Positions 37,101 through 52,100 are shown, numbered from the stretch's first letter. The stretch is DNA of 64,000 nucleotides from Uranotaenia lowii (GCF_029784155.1 NC_073692.1:320163726-320227725); one strand, 5' to 3'. The notes: a model not told the origin generated them from the letters alone. Made by a program: numbers and translations.

Positions 37101-40100
37101 ACAATATACAATATACAATATACAATATACAATATACAATATACAATATACAATATACAATATACAATATACAATATACAATATACAATATACAATATAC
37201 AATATACAATATACAATATACAATATACAATATACAATATACAATATACAATATACAATATACAATATACAATATACAATACACAATATACAATATACAA
37301 TATACAATATACAATATACAATATACAATATACAATACACAATATACAATATACAACATACAATATACAATATACAATATACAATATACAATATACAATA
37401 TACAATATACAATATACAATATACAATATACAATATACAATATACAATATACAATATACAATATACAATATACAATATACAATATACAATATACAATATA
37501 CAATATACAATATACAATATACAATATACAATATACAATATACAATATACAATATACAATATACAATATACAATATACAATATACAATATACAATATACA
37601 ATATACAATATACAATATACAATATACAATATACAATATACAATATACAATATACAATATACAATATACAATATACAATATACAATATACAATATACAAT
37701 ATACAATATACAATATACAATATACAATATACAATATACAATATACAATATACAATATACAATATACAATATACAATATACAATATACAATATACAATAT
37801 ACAATATACAATATACAATATACAATATACAATATACAATATACAATATACAATATACAATATACAATATACAATATACAATATACAATATACAATATAC
37901 AATATACAAAAACAAAAACAATAAATCTTTTATGTGGCTCTTTCAAACTCTGAAAATTTTGTAAACTTTGGGCTCTTTCGACACAAAAGGTTGCCGACCT
38001 CTGGTCTAGAGCGATATAGGGCTGAATTTCGAGAAAATTTCACGACATATTTCTTAACACTTATTTATAAACACCTTTTGGGATGGAGTAATTCCTCGTT
38101 ACTACGGTTATTTCATTTCTTGAACTGAGAAATTTTACTTGGAAAAAATCTCTATTGGGGGGGGGAGGGGGGTTAAACTTTTAAACCCCCCCGTTCACAC
38201 GGCCTTGATCCCGAGGTTCGATGATGAGTTCGGTTCTATGAACCAAAATATTTTTTGCTAATATTAATCGGGATTTGTCTTACTTACAAGTGTCTACAAG
38301 TAGCAAAAGCGAGTGGACGCCTTGACCGAAGATTTCCTCAACATGCTAAATATGTAGATGTCTTACATATTTTTACTTAATACATGTCAATGACCAAACA
38401 ACAACAATGGGTAAGTCCACAATTTATTTTGGCACCGTAGCATTGGATTTCATAATTAGTTTTCGATAAAAACTTGTGCCGCTACTAAACTCACCCTGTG
38501 TTGAAACCTGAAGATAAATTTACTCATAAAATGTTAAACGGCGGAGCTCCGAATCCATAACCTGTTTTAAAAGTTGTTACAACGGGTCGTATAAGCTCAG
38601 GGCTGCCACCCAAAACTCTGGTTAAAAAATCATCAAGTTCATCCCCTGACTTCTGATCCTGAATTCTGACGATGTTCTAAGTTTGAAGCACAAGTTTTAG
38701 CTTAACCTATGTTTTGTTGTCACTATTGAATACTTTTTGACACTTTCAGTCAAGTCAAGTCACTTCGCCAAGTGACCGGGATTCGATCTTAGAAGATTTG
38801 AACGCCATCCTCTAGGCCACGGAAGGTGAAATAAAGACAAGTTTGTAATTCACTTTCAACTTGTACTTAAACATAAATAAACACAATACTTGGCGACATT
38901 TTGACGTGATCTTCATTTTCATCGCCCACCACTAAACAATCCAAATTAAAACAGTTTCCCCTGGTCACTATGCCACGGTTGATGTCATTTATCCTAAACC
39001 GTTTTCCTAATCTTAACTCCAATATTTACCCTCGGGAGACAAGGCAAAAAATGTCTTATTTTAAATTTAACGATCCTATCTAGGCACTAGCACTTGATTT
39101 TAGTGCGTCTTCAAGCAGTGGCCCGATGCGCATATTTAGGAATTTGGTTTGGGGTACTTTTTTACATTTGGTTATACTTCACACATGATTCAATAATGTT
39201 TTAGTTTCAATAATAGTTGAATTGCTACAATTTTATACATCTGAAAGTTAAAAAAACAGTTTTAGGCTTGACGAATTTATTCTAAGAGTGTGACCACAAC
39301 TGGTACCTCTACCCTCCCTTGAATTTATGAGCGGCTCACGAAAAAAGTGAGAGTGCATTTCATATTTCAATCCTACCACACGTTCGTTTCGTCAGTTAAA
39401 GGTCCCACCATATGCTGAAACGTTCATATCGTTATTTTTATTTTCAAGTGTCCACCACCTGGTTTAGGTCCCAGAGGATGTGGGTGACAAAACCCATAAC
39501 AAGTTAGTTAATATTTGATCTAGATGAGCGCCTATGTAGTTTTTTTTTGTTCGATGGTCGCCTGGCGTTATGGGTAAATACGCTTCAGCGTTGTATGTTT
39601 TTTTTTTACTGAGTTCCAACCTCAGGCTTGGAATCTTGAGCGTTTCCCTCGGTTTGGGATTAGTGCGGGTGGCTCGTAAAAAGTGTGAAAGTAGAGTTAT
39701 TAGCTATAAAAGCGCGATAATATCTTCGACCATTAGGTCGTTTAGTTTGCTGTTTAACAGTTTTCTATGCATTTTATGCATCCTTCGGATGATTAACTAA
39801 GTGAACATAAATGTCTTGAATCTTGATGATTATGGTTACATTTTTCCATGTTTTTTTATATGAACACTAGCTGATCCCATACGAACTCCGTCTCGCAATC
39901 CGTCCAATAATTGCAAAAATATTGGACCATCACTTCGACTGTCGTCTGTTACTGAATTTGAATTCAGAAATCAATTGACCGTGCCAAACAACCACGTGTA
40001 TAAATTTCGACTAAATCATTGCATAACAACGCAATTATTGCCAAAAATTTAAACCCCTTTTGGTGGCCTCTTTTACAATCTATGATATCTGAAATCGATT

Positions 40101-43100
40101 GCCCTTCCCTAAAAACTCCCGTGTGCAAATTTTCAAAACAATCCCTTCTATAATAACGTCAATATTTCTAAAAACAGTTAAAAATTATTTTATATGGACG
40201 ACCCCTTTCGTCGACCCCCGGCAAAACATTTGACATCTGAAATCGATTGCCCATCCCTGAAAACTATCGTGTGCAAATTTTCATCCCAATCCGATGTTTA
40301 ATAACGACGTTATTGCAAAAACAATGAAAGGTTTATATGGACGACCCCCTTTGCTGGCCCCTTACACTGAATTTAATACATGAAATCTATTGCTCATCTC
40401 TCATAACTCTCGTGTACCAAATTTCGTCTGAATCCGATGCATAATAACGAAAAATTTGCATCAACAGTGAATAGTTAACATAGACGACCCCTTTGGCCGA
40501 CCCCTGATTTTAGTTTGGATAAGTGAAATCATTTGTTTGTCCTTAATAACTCCTATGTGCAAATTTTCATCCCAATCCGATGTACAAAAACGTCAATATC
40601 ACTAAGATAATGAAAATTTAATATGGACGACCCCTTTTGCCGATCCCTTACACTAAACTTGAAACCTCAAATCGATTGCACGTCACTCAAAACTACCGTG
40701 CACCAATTTTCAGCTGAATTCGATGTATAATAACGACAATATCGCAAAAATAGCGAAAAGTTAATATGGATGACCCCTTTGGCTGACCCCTTACACAAAA
40801 TTTGACACCTTAAATCGATTGCTTGTCTTTTAAAACACTCATGTGGATATTTTCATCACGATCCGACGAAAAGTAACGTCAATATCGCGAAAACAATATT
40901 TGTCTTGTTTGGACGACCCCCTTCAGAAGGGGTCATCCGAAAATCGTAAAACATTTTTCATCTTTCCTGGTCCTTATGAGCATCCATGCCAAATTTCAGA
41001 CCTCTAGCTCTTAAGACGGCTGAGTCTATAGAGGACAAACAAACAAACAAACAAACAAACAAACATACAGAAATTGCTTTTTATATATATAGATAAATTT
41101 AACAAGGAAAAAAGGACAATACTAAGTGTTCATATCAATGTCTTGATTTGAGAAACTTTTTATATACTTTTACAGCAGTGTTATCAACACATTATTAAGA
41201 AAAAAAATTGAAAAAAAAATGTAATTACTTACTTTGTAAATTACTTACTTTGTAAAGTTTAAACTCGCTGGAAACGTCTTTCAAGCGTAGGTCCGACTAA
41301 ATTGCCACCCTCACAAGAAACATTCTCCGATCGAACCCGCCCAGCTTGGAGATCATTAGCTACCAATAACTTTTCTGCCTTCAACAATTTGCCTCGTTTC
41401 GTGCCATATTCCTCAGTTTTCTCAAAATTGTTTCCCCTCTTACAGCGCCCTAAGGTATCCATCTGGGTACAAATGTCTTACCTGTGATTGGTGTTATTAT
41501 GCACTCATATGTAGTGCACAGGTTACCTTCTAGCTGTTGTGGCTAGGTTTGTTTTTATTGCTCACTTGCATTGGGGTCCTAACTTCACTTTTCGCCCCTT
41601 GGCTTGGGTTTGTGCATGAGTAATCAAACAGAACTGCTAAAGATCGGTCACTGCCCTACTGTTGTTGCTGCTGCGGCTGCCGTTGCCAGTCATGGACCAA
41701 ATCTCTGGGGAGTAGATCGTTGCTACACTATAGAAAGGTATGAACAGTAGGGGTTAAATTACTAAGAACCAAGAAAATGGTTTGAAAACTTCAATAAATT
41801 TTTCAAATGGTTTTAAGTTCAGTAAATTGCTGGTAATCATTAAATAATGTTTAATACTTAAAATGCTTTTGTTCATCACGTTGGGATTTTGAGTAAAAAA
41901 TAAAAAAACGCATATTTTTAAACCGAAATCACACACATTTCTCAGAACCTCAGTGAAATATAATGATCCTTGAAGAGCTTTATGATGAGGAGTGATACGT
42001 GCGATGTGATAAACGAGATATGAAGAATTAGAAGTGGTAAGGGAGACGTGAGAAGTGATAGATCAGACGTGAGGAAAGAGAAGAGAGAAATGACACGAAA
42101 GTTTTAAGAAGTGGAAAGTGAAACGTATGATATGCGAAGATACACGTGAGACGTAAAACATAAAACGTTATAAGTGAAACATGAGAAATGAGCATTGAAA
42201 AATGAGAATGAGACGTTTCTCATGTCTCGTGTCTAATGTCTAATGTCTCATGTCTCATTTCTCATGTCTCATTTCTCATGTCTCATGTCTCATGTCTCAT
42301 GTCTCATGTCTCATGTCTCATGTCTGATGTCTCATGTCTCATGTCTCATGTCATGTGTCATCAAAAATCTTTATTTTCTTTCAGAGCAAATAACAACCGT
42401 GTAAATTTTTTTGTGTATTTTGATATGCAATTTTAGAATAAGCTTAGCTTAGCTTAGCTTGATTGACTTCTCACATCCACCTTAAATCATTGAACTTGAA
42501 ACACAACATGAAAAATATTCTAAATCAATAGTTCCTTATAAGCTTCGTCCACCTTTAAATTTTTTTTACCGATATTAAAATAAAAGCATTTCAAATTCCA
42601 TGATCGCAAGCATGGCTCAGAAGAACGGATTCCACATCGCCAATGGTTGCTACTCCGTGACTGACCGACGCCACCAATTTTATCCAGAGGTCAAATGAAC
42701 GGTATCTGGGATTGAAAGCACATTCACAATGAACAAAACTGATGCTCTCTCTTTACACATCAATAACGGCGCCGGCCACGTCCTAGTAGTCAATAGATAG
42801 AAGGAAAATAGAGAAAAGGGATTGAAAGAATAATAATTCACGCTTTAGAATCGAGGTCACCTCTGCATCCTAGCAAAAAAAATTTGGTGTGGATTAGGTA
42901 AAAGGATATGATCGGGAAACACTTTTGACTAGTGTTATGTACTTAAAGAAAATTTACTGAAATGGAAAATGAAACTTAATTCATAATGCAGAATTTTGAA
43001 TGTTTTCCGGATAATCTTTTTTATCAACTAAACAAGGTTGATTCTTAAATTAAACTGGCCAAATCGCTTCAAATATTTAAACAAATTCTTGAAAAAAAAA

Positions 43101-46100
43101 TCAGTAACCGCAATGAAAAGGTGGAAAATTTAAAAAAAACTTTTTTTTTAGGGAGAGAAATCACCGTGAATTTGTTTTATGAAAATAATTTGTGGCTTTA
43201 TCGGTGAGGGTTAAAGAGTTGAAATGAAAGACGGATAGAAGATCAGAAGAAAATTCTAAGGTGGTGAAAAGAGCGAAGAGCATTTGAAATAGAAACTTGA
43301 AAACATGCTAAATTCTTTGTCCCGCACCGATTAACTGTATTGAAGAAGTAGTACCCAATAGATGAGGCACTACGTTTTTCGACACATGTGCATTCACATG
43401 GCGGTCGAACCATCCATAATTAACTGTATCGAAAAACGTAGTGCTTCTATTGGGTACTACTTCTTCAATACAGTTAATTGGTGCGGGACAAAGAATTTTG
43501 CATGTGGTCATGCTTCTATTTCAAATGCTCTTCGCTCTTTTCACCACCTTAGAATTTTCTTCTGATCTTCTATCCGTCTTTCATTTCAACTCTTTAACCC
43601 TCACAGATAAAGCCGCAAATTAATTAAAAAAAAATTCATATTTTCCTCCCACAACCTAGTGAAATAGCTAGTCTATTCTCAAATATCATTCAAAACCTCT
43701 TTTGTTTGTTTGTTTGTTTGTTTGTTTGTTTGTTTGTCCTCTATAGACTCAGCCGTCTTAAGAGCTAGAGAGATGAAATTTGGCATGTATGTTCATTAGG
43801 ACCAGGAATGATGAAAAATGTTTTCGGATTTTCGGATGACCCCTTCTGAAGGGGGTCGTCCAAACAAGACAAATATTGTTTTCGCGATATTGACGTTGTT
43901 TTTCGTCGGATTGTGATAAAAATTTGCACATGAGGGTTTTGAGAGATAGCCAATCGATTTCAGGCATTGCATTTTGGGTCAGGGGTCGGCAAAAGGTGTC
44001 GTCCATATCAACTGTTTATTGTTTTTGCGATATTGGCGTTATTATACATCAGATTAAGATGAAACTTTGCCCATAGTAGTTTTGAACGACGAGCAATCAA
44101 TTCTAGATGCTAAATGCGGAGTCAGGGGTCGGAAATTTGATGAAAAATTGTAGAAACGTTATTTTCCAAACACGAGGGTGAAAATTTAAGGTTAATCCCT
44201 CTTAAAATAAACGATACAAAAAAAAAGGGGGTCGTCCATATTAACTTTTATTATCTTAGTGATATTGAAGTTTTCATACATCGCATTGGAATGAAAATTT
44301 GCACATAGGAGTTATTAGGGACAAACAATAGATTTCACTTATCCAAATTAAAGTCAGGGGTCGGCCAAAGGGGTCGTCCATATTAACACTGTTAATGCGA
44401 AATTGTAGTTATTACACAACGGATTCAGATGAAAATTGGCACACGAGAGTTTTGAGGGACGAGTAATCGATTTCAGGTATTAAATTCAGTGTAAGGGGTC
44501 GGCAAAGGGGTTCGTCCATATTAACCTTTCCATATTTTTGCAATATCGTCGTTATTATACATAGGATTGGGATGAAAATTTGCACACGGTAGTTTCCAGG
44601 GACGGGCAATCGATTGCAGATGTCAAATGTTTTGCCAAAGGTCGACAAAAGGGGTCGTCCACATTAATTAAGTGTCCACTGTTTTTGGCAATATTGACGT
44701 TATAATGCAACGGATTGCTTAGGAAATTTGCACACGAGAGTTTTGAGGGAAGGGTAATCGATTTCAGATATCAAAGATTCTATAAGAGGTCACAGAAAGG
44801 GGTTTATTTTTTTGGCAATAATTGCGTTGTTATGCAACGATCGAGTCGCAATTTATACACGGGGGTTTTCGCCACGGTAAATTGATTCATGATTTCAAAT
44901 TAAGTAGCAGACGTCAGAAAAGTGGTCGTCTAATATTTTTGCAATTATTACTTAACAATGTATTCGGAAGTGAATCTGTAAAATGCTTGGCAATTGACTT
45001 TCATACAAACTGTTCATAACATATTCCAAGTTTAGAGCGAAACGGAGTTCATATGAGATCAGCTAGTTTTACAATAAAATACTTTGAAATTTATTTATTT
45101 TCCCCCTTCTGGATGTTTGGAAAAATCGAAGCGAGGGAGGGTGACAAAAGAAGAAATTGAAATTCGTTTCGGTTTTATTTGAAATTTGTAAACCACGTTT
45201 TGTTTTTTTTTTTGGTCGAAGCAACATGAAAGTGATTAAGCTTTTGATCGTAAATCATAAACGAACAATTTCACAGCAGATTTTCATGTAAAAGTTTTTG
45301 AAAATGATTAAACATCCTCTAAAAATAAACGATTTATGATAGCTTCGATACAATAACCTAAGGCTATGATCATTTAGAATCCGGGCAGTTGTAAACGTGT
45401 GTATTTTAAAAACTATTCATTTGATCAAAAAACTTTCTATGGAGGATATGAAGGTGTTAATATAACATTTAATGCAAAAATATATAAAAAAAATTATCAA
45501 TGATTTCAAAAAATACTCTAACTTTTTCATAAAATCTCTCTATTATCTTTGCACACTTTTTCCAGTCATGTATTGATTTTTTTTTTTTACCACAGAAGCA
45601 AAACCTTTGCAAAATCATGATATTTTTCACAAACTCACCTGGAAAAAGCAATTGGAATCGGGTTGGAACCTTTTTATGAGTAGGCATCTCGAAGAATTTG
45701 ATCCCTTAAATCCGGTTTTAACATAAATTTTTTTGTCCACCAGAACACATCTGTCATATTGTGTAAAAACCGGATGCACAGATTGCGATCTTTGGAACTG
45801 ATCATTATTAGTTATTTACTTGGTGTCTACTAGTCAGGAAAAACTTTTTGCCTGCCAAAAATAGATTTTTTGCATTATTTCAGGAGTCTACATTCGGTTG
45901 GCCTAAATAACCAGAGACTTTTTACAATATTTAAGATCAAGGGTTGCACTCCGATGGTTGGTTTGAACTTCTTGTGGATCCTAGAGTGGCTCCTTATTCT
46001 TTTTAACCATTTGGTCCGAAAAAAAAATCAGAAAAAATCAACAGTTCATGAGCTTTCAAGTCAACAATGAAGAATTTTTGAAGCGCATTATCCGAGCTCT

Positions 46101-49100
46101 ATTAACGTAGCTATCACCGAAATAAAGTGCCCGGATACTAAATGAACATAGCCTTATTTACGGGCTTTCCGTTAGAATTCAATAAATGTGATGACAATGT
46201 TACGATAAAAAATGGTACTTAGCTTTGAGTCCCGGTCCAAAAATTTTAAATCCCTGCATCTATACTTCCTTCATCTTTAGTGCGGTCTTTAGTCCGGAGG
46301 TCCAAGGCGCCTGATTTGAAGCTTGGCAATAGATCAAGGAACCGCGAACCTGAGCAGCACAAATCCATCTGCCACATCACAGCAAATCCGGCTTCATTCC
46401 CCGTTGCACTAAATTAATTTAACCGAAACTTCAAAAATTTTCAATTTGTTTGAAAACTTCAACAGTTTTTGGAGGAGCAAAGTTTGTCACGTCTTGCCAG
46501 TCCTATGGGTTGCTTCGATCCCTCTATTTTGATATGCAATTTTTAAGATAAGTTAACCACCGTTAATTAATTTTGTAAATTTATTTTTCGGCATATCGGT
46601 GAAAAGTAGTTATGAAATTGATAAAGATGGATAGAGAAGTGAGAAGTAAATTTACAGATGTTGAAAAGAGCGAAAGAGCGGTACTACTTCTCCTAAATAA
46701 TGAAATGTTGCAGGGTAAAGTATGGTGTACGTTAATAAGTTTCCTCGCAAAAATGCTCTTTCGCTCTTTTCAACATCTGTAAATTTTCTTCTCACTTCTC
46801 TATCCTTCTTTATCAATTTCATAACTACTTTTCACCGATATGCCGAAAAATAAATTTACAAGATATGCAATTTTAGAATTAACGATGAAAGAATAGAGAT
46901 ACCTATGTACGATAAAAATCGTATACACACATATGGGTTTAAGGGATGAATCATCCTAAGGGATGAAAATCCCGGAAAAAAAAAGTATACACACATATAA
47001 AATCTCAGAGAAACTTCATGTTCCTTCGAAGAGAACTAAATTCTACTTACATACGTACATCTTTCAAGGAAATGATGGCAAGCATCTTACAAATGCTAAA
47101 ACCACCAGCCAGCAGAGAGAGTACTATTATAGCGCCAGCCCTAAATTTTACTTCAGAAGTCTGGACATCCGACTTCGAACTGACTTCCTGCAAAGGAAAT
47201 TCAATACTAAAGTAGAAAGTACTAGATTGTCAGGATTCTGGGTTTAGCTGTCAGTTTAGCGACGTTTCTGAAACTTTTTGACAAATGTTTTGACAAAAAA
47301 GAACTGTGGATCACCAATACGCTTCGAGGAACAATGCGTTGGAAGCACATAAGCTAAAAAAGTGCTCCTTGTTGATAATAGAAGCGTGATCCATTCATCC
47401 GCAGTTGAAAATGAGCTATTTTGTATACAGAACTCACAAAAGTTAATTTGAAAAATGTGCTGATTGCTGTTATAATCGTTAAGAGTTTAAATTTCTAGCA
47501 TTAATCTTTTTTTTACTGTTTTGTATTTTTGTATACAATCATTTCGACCGAGGATATAGCGCCTTACTTGCTCTTGAAAAGAAAAAAAACGAAAAGAAAA
47601 TTTTGAAAAAAAAACAATACTACCGCTTTCCGTTAATGAGAATTAAGTGAGTTTTTCATATTACAGATGGTCACTTATATATGTTCAAATTACAACTTCC
47701 ACTAACTAGATCTTCATCTTTAATCTGTTCTACGTTGAATAACTCATATACAACATACCAAATTTGAAATCAAACTTAAAAGAATCTTTGAAGTTTTAAT
47801 TAATATATTACAAATCACTAAATATAGTATAATTTTTTCAAAGAAATTCAACAGCAAGCAATCTTTTTTTCTAAGAGCTTATAAAATTGATATAGATATT
47901 TAAATCATTCGTTATTAAACTATTATGGTACGATACTTATCATTATTCCACTAGAAGGCTTCAGCAATATTCAGTGGACCACCAGCAGAAAACGACAAAT
48001 TGTTCTTGTCGTAGTAAGCCTTGAATTAACTTCCGGGAAACTTTTCTCTCCACAACGTAACCAATCACAATTCCAAAAATAAACCGTAAACCCAAAATTC
48101 ACAGCTAATTTTTTACGACTATCTTTCTTCGCTTAAAAGCACCCAACCACCTAAAATGCGGATCCTCAAATTATAAGAAAACAAACTCGAGGTCCAAAAG
48201 ACTTTTAGATCAACGCGTTAATTTTTCTTGCCAAGCGAGGGATTACTTCATTAACGTGAACAGGTATCCACTTGTAAAACCAAAACAACAAGTTTTTCTG
48301 TTCATCTTTCTGTTTTAAGCCACTCTGCACACATCCTTTTACACGTTAAACAAATTAATAAAAAAATATTCACAAAATACTTATTAAAGTAAAGAATAAA
48401 TTGATAATTTCCACTGGAACGAAAAAAAAACAAGAGCGATACCATCGGGTCTAAGCCTACCTTTTTCTCAACGACTTGCACAAACCTGTAAAAATCCCAA
48501 ACGGTTTGCACGTGTTCCGAACTAACAGTACCTTTCGTAGCGAAGGTAGGTAAGTACGGAGATTATTGGTCGTCGTCGCATACGGATACATTTTTTGCAC
48601 ATTTTAATCTTCCAAGCCCATAAACGCACTTGGTCATCGGAGGTGACTCGTGTGGAATGCCCCGGTTTTGCGCGGTCCACCATCACCACATCGGAGTGAT
48701 CCATTATTGTGGTTTGGCATTGAAATGAGTCCTACCTGAGCTGAGCCAGGTTTGGTTTGGCTCAGCTTGGGCCGGCTAAACTTAAGGACCTGACAGCTTC
48801 AGCACAAGTTGAGCGCGAAGATTAATGTGCGGGAAATTTTGTGCGATCAGCCGATCGGGCTCTGATCTGCGCACTGCTCGCAGGTACGGTAGTATCTAAA
48901 CTAGCTAGTGTTATTATGTTGTCTCTCCGATTTTCAAACCCTGCGTTGAGCCTAGGTTTGAAAGACTTTGGTTGGAATAATATGGAAACATAACAACTTG
49001 CCACAGCAAAATAAGCGAACCACTCTGGGGACGACCTAAATATGTAGATCTCGAGCATGCGCAAATTGGACTCGCGAGATTGGAATTGTGATGAGAACAC

Positions 49101-52100
49101 TTGATAAGGCAGGCTGATAGAAGATTAGGAAGAAATTTATGAGCTAAGTTTATTATTGTGGAGGATAAATTGTTAAAATTATCCGATATTTGGCCGAATG
49201 ATACCACAGCCCAGGTTTTTATTGGATCTACTTTCGATTTTGAAAGTATATTTTCAACATTTTTGATAGTTTTTCAAGCTTATTGATGTTTCTGTATGAT
49301 TTAGAGAACCATCAAAACTATGTGTGTTGTGAACTGTGTGTATGAAATATTCAAGAATTTATGAAAATTTTATAATTAGCAAAGACGGTTTTTTTAACGA
49401 ACACAAACACATATAGGATCTCAATGAAACTTGATGTTTCCTCGAAGAGATTTCCTTTTCTTAACTCTAAGCGTACCTACATCTTTCGAGGATATGATGG
49501 CTAGCATCTTACAAATACTAAAACCACCAACCCACAGAAAGTATAGTATGTATGCCGTGATCTGGATTTGATCTCATATCCACTGGCTTAGAAGACTTGA
49601 AGGCTATCCTCTACGCCACGGGCTGCGGCGTAGGTAATAAGTAATAAGGGTATTGAACTCATGATTGAAATTGCTAAAGAATGACTGAAAAAGGTTCATT
49701 TAATAGGGGTAGAATCGCTTTAACCGATTTTACCCCAGAATCCTTCAAGCTCAAATTAGATTATTTTTAGAGCGAAAGTTTTAAGTTACACCCTATTTAT
49801 TACGTCATTTTCTCCAAACAAAAAAAAACAACTACAATGGCTGAGGGATCATGTTACGACCGATCTGCTCCTGATTTATTTTGAAAAATTTGAGTTCTTG
49901 ATTTTAAGGATTCAACTAGAGTTTGGTTTGAAGGCTAGGGCTTGGCTCTTGTTTGAGGTTGAGGGTTTCGATGAATTGCGAAAATCTTAATGTGTTGTCT
50001 GTCCTTTTGCACAGAACCAACTTGCAGCTAAATAGACGTGAAATCGTGTTGCCGATGTTGCAAGAATTCGTCTTTCTTGGCGGAAACACGGTAAAATTAA
50101 CCTAAACGATCGGGAATTATGAACTACGCAGTAGGAAAAAGATTCCACTAGTGCTTTTTCCTTTGCCTGAAGAATGCTTGGTCGGTTAGAATGTGGTCTG
50201 CGGAACCTTAAGAAACCTTTTAAAACGTTTACTAGGCAAACTCATCAATCCTGGCTATATCTACTTTAGTTCCATAGATACAATGTACGTGTCGTGAGAG
50301 GTAACAAGCGGCTTAAAAGTAGATCGAGTAGCTTCGGAGCTCTCCAGAGCTGTGAAATGTTCAGTTTCCTTGCTACTTGTCAACAATAAAGCCCAATCAC
50401 TAATCACTAATCGTACTTCCCCGTAACAGAACATACATATGCCTGAGTCCCTAAGAATAAGTAATAAGGATATGTTCTTTTCTTCTTTTCAAAACAACAA
50501 CTTTTTTGATCAAAACAACAACTTTTTATTTCAAATTCATTCAATTTCTCTTGAAAACAGATTATTTTTTCAAAACTCACTGGTAAAGATCGACTTGTTC
50601 GCCCTTGAGTTTAACCACTCGCCGCAGACGGCCGAAGAACGCATCGTATGAGACCCGCAGGTGTTCTTGTGGTTTTATCCCAGGCTGCCACGAGATGTCG
50701 CTTCAGGACCTCCACACCTTCATGTTTCTTAGAGCAGACTTCGGCCTCCAACATATTCCAAACTGCGAAGTCCATAGGGTTGAGGTCTGGCGAACTCGCC
50801 GGCCCCTCGGAGCTCGAAATGAACCCTGGAAAATGTTGCACAATCCAAAGTTGGGTTTTCTTCGCTTTGTGAGCCGGCGCCGAGTCCTGTTGGAAAACCC
50901 AATCATTGGAACCAAAATGTCGAAGTGCCCACGGTTCGACGACATTCTGTAGAACTAGTTCCCGATATGTATTTTGGTTGATCTTCACTCCTTCAGGGAC
51001 AAAAACCAGCGGAGTCCGGCCATCACGGGAGATTTTGGCCCAAACCATCACCGATACTGGTTTCTGTCGCCGAGTGGCCGTCAGCAAATCGGCATGGCTT
51101 CGTGATCTGTCTGACTATCAAACTCTGTCGTTCTGCTTATTCACGAACTGCTGTACGGTGAAGAGTTTCTCGTGGGTAAACACGATATTCTTCAACCTTC
51201 CTTCCACGGCCCTCTTCAGCAGCGCCTTCGCTCTTTTTATCCGTTCTTGTTTCTGCCTCACCGTAAGGTATTGAACCTTTTGGATCTTGTAGGGCTTGGT
51301 CTGAAGTTTATCTCTCAGGATCCGACGGAGACTTCGATCCGATATGTTGAGATCCTTTGAAAATTTAAGGGCACTATGACGAGAATTTCTCTTAAGGCGG
51401 TTCTTGACAATCTTTGCCATGGCAGGTGTCACCACAGTAGGTCGGCGTCTCGCACCATACCGTTTTTTGGCTCTTCCGGTCTCCAGGTATCTTTTAACTG
51501 TACGATATACAAAACTTCTGCACACACTTATATTGGACAGCTCACGAACTATGTCCTTCTGCCATTTGCCATCTAGGAACAAGGCAACCACAGCGCTACG
51601 TTTCTGTTCGAGATCCATTTTTCCGGATAACACCTGATTACAAAAGTAACACGTACATCCAATGATAGCTAAGACTTAATGTAAACAAAGCGACCAATGT
51701 TCGGAAAACCGCTCAAGAAAAGCAATCAGGATTGGTTTCTAGCTAGAATACTGATATCTCCGAGTGCTGTGATACGCACGTGGTAAAAGTACCCATTAAA
51801 TATATGTCGAAAATCAACACTAACTTGATTCAAGAAAATATACCATGCCCCATCGGAGGCTACCGTTGTTATTCATCACGTGGCTAATCGACGGTGATCG
51901 ACATACTTGGTGATAAATTTTGAACGTCGCTCCCTCAATCATTCCCGAACGTCTATCCTCGCATCATTGTTGATAATGTTCGTTATTGATAGACGATCAT
52001 GAATGTTTCAGGAGGAAAAATCCGAAAAAAAATACCAGGACCACATGTTTAAAAAAGCCGTAGCACATACTGGACAGTCATGATTTTGTCCTTCTACGCA

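Noticed and set aside
36599..37964. ORFs over 400 codons in both strands (YNIQYTI and YCILYIV repeats)
   Set aside because: Stop-free TATACAA array; artefact.
42236..42436. ORF with repeated MSHVSCL
   Set aside because: Translation of the ATGTCTC heptamer array.
42438..42462. Interstitial telomere repeat
   Set aside because: Unit is AGCTT/TTAGC, not TTAGG, and only about four copies.
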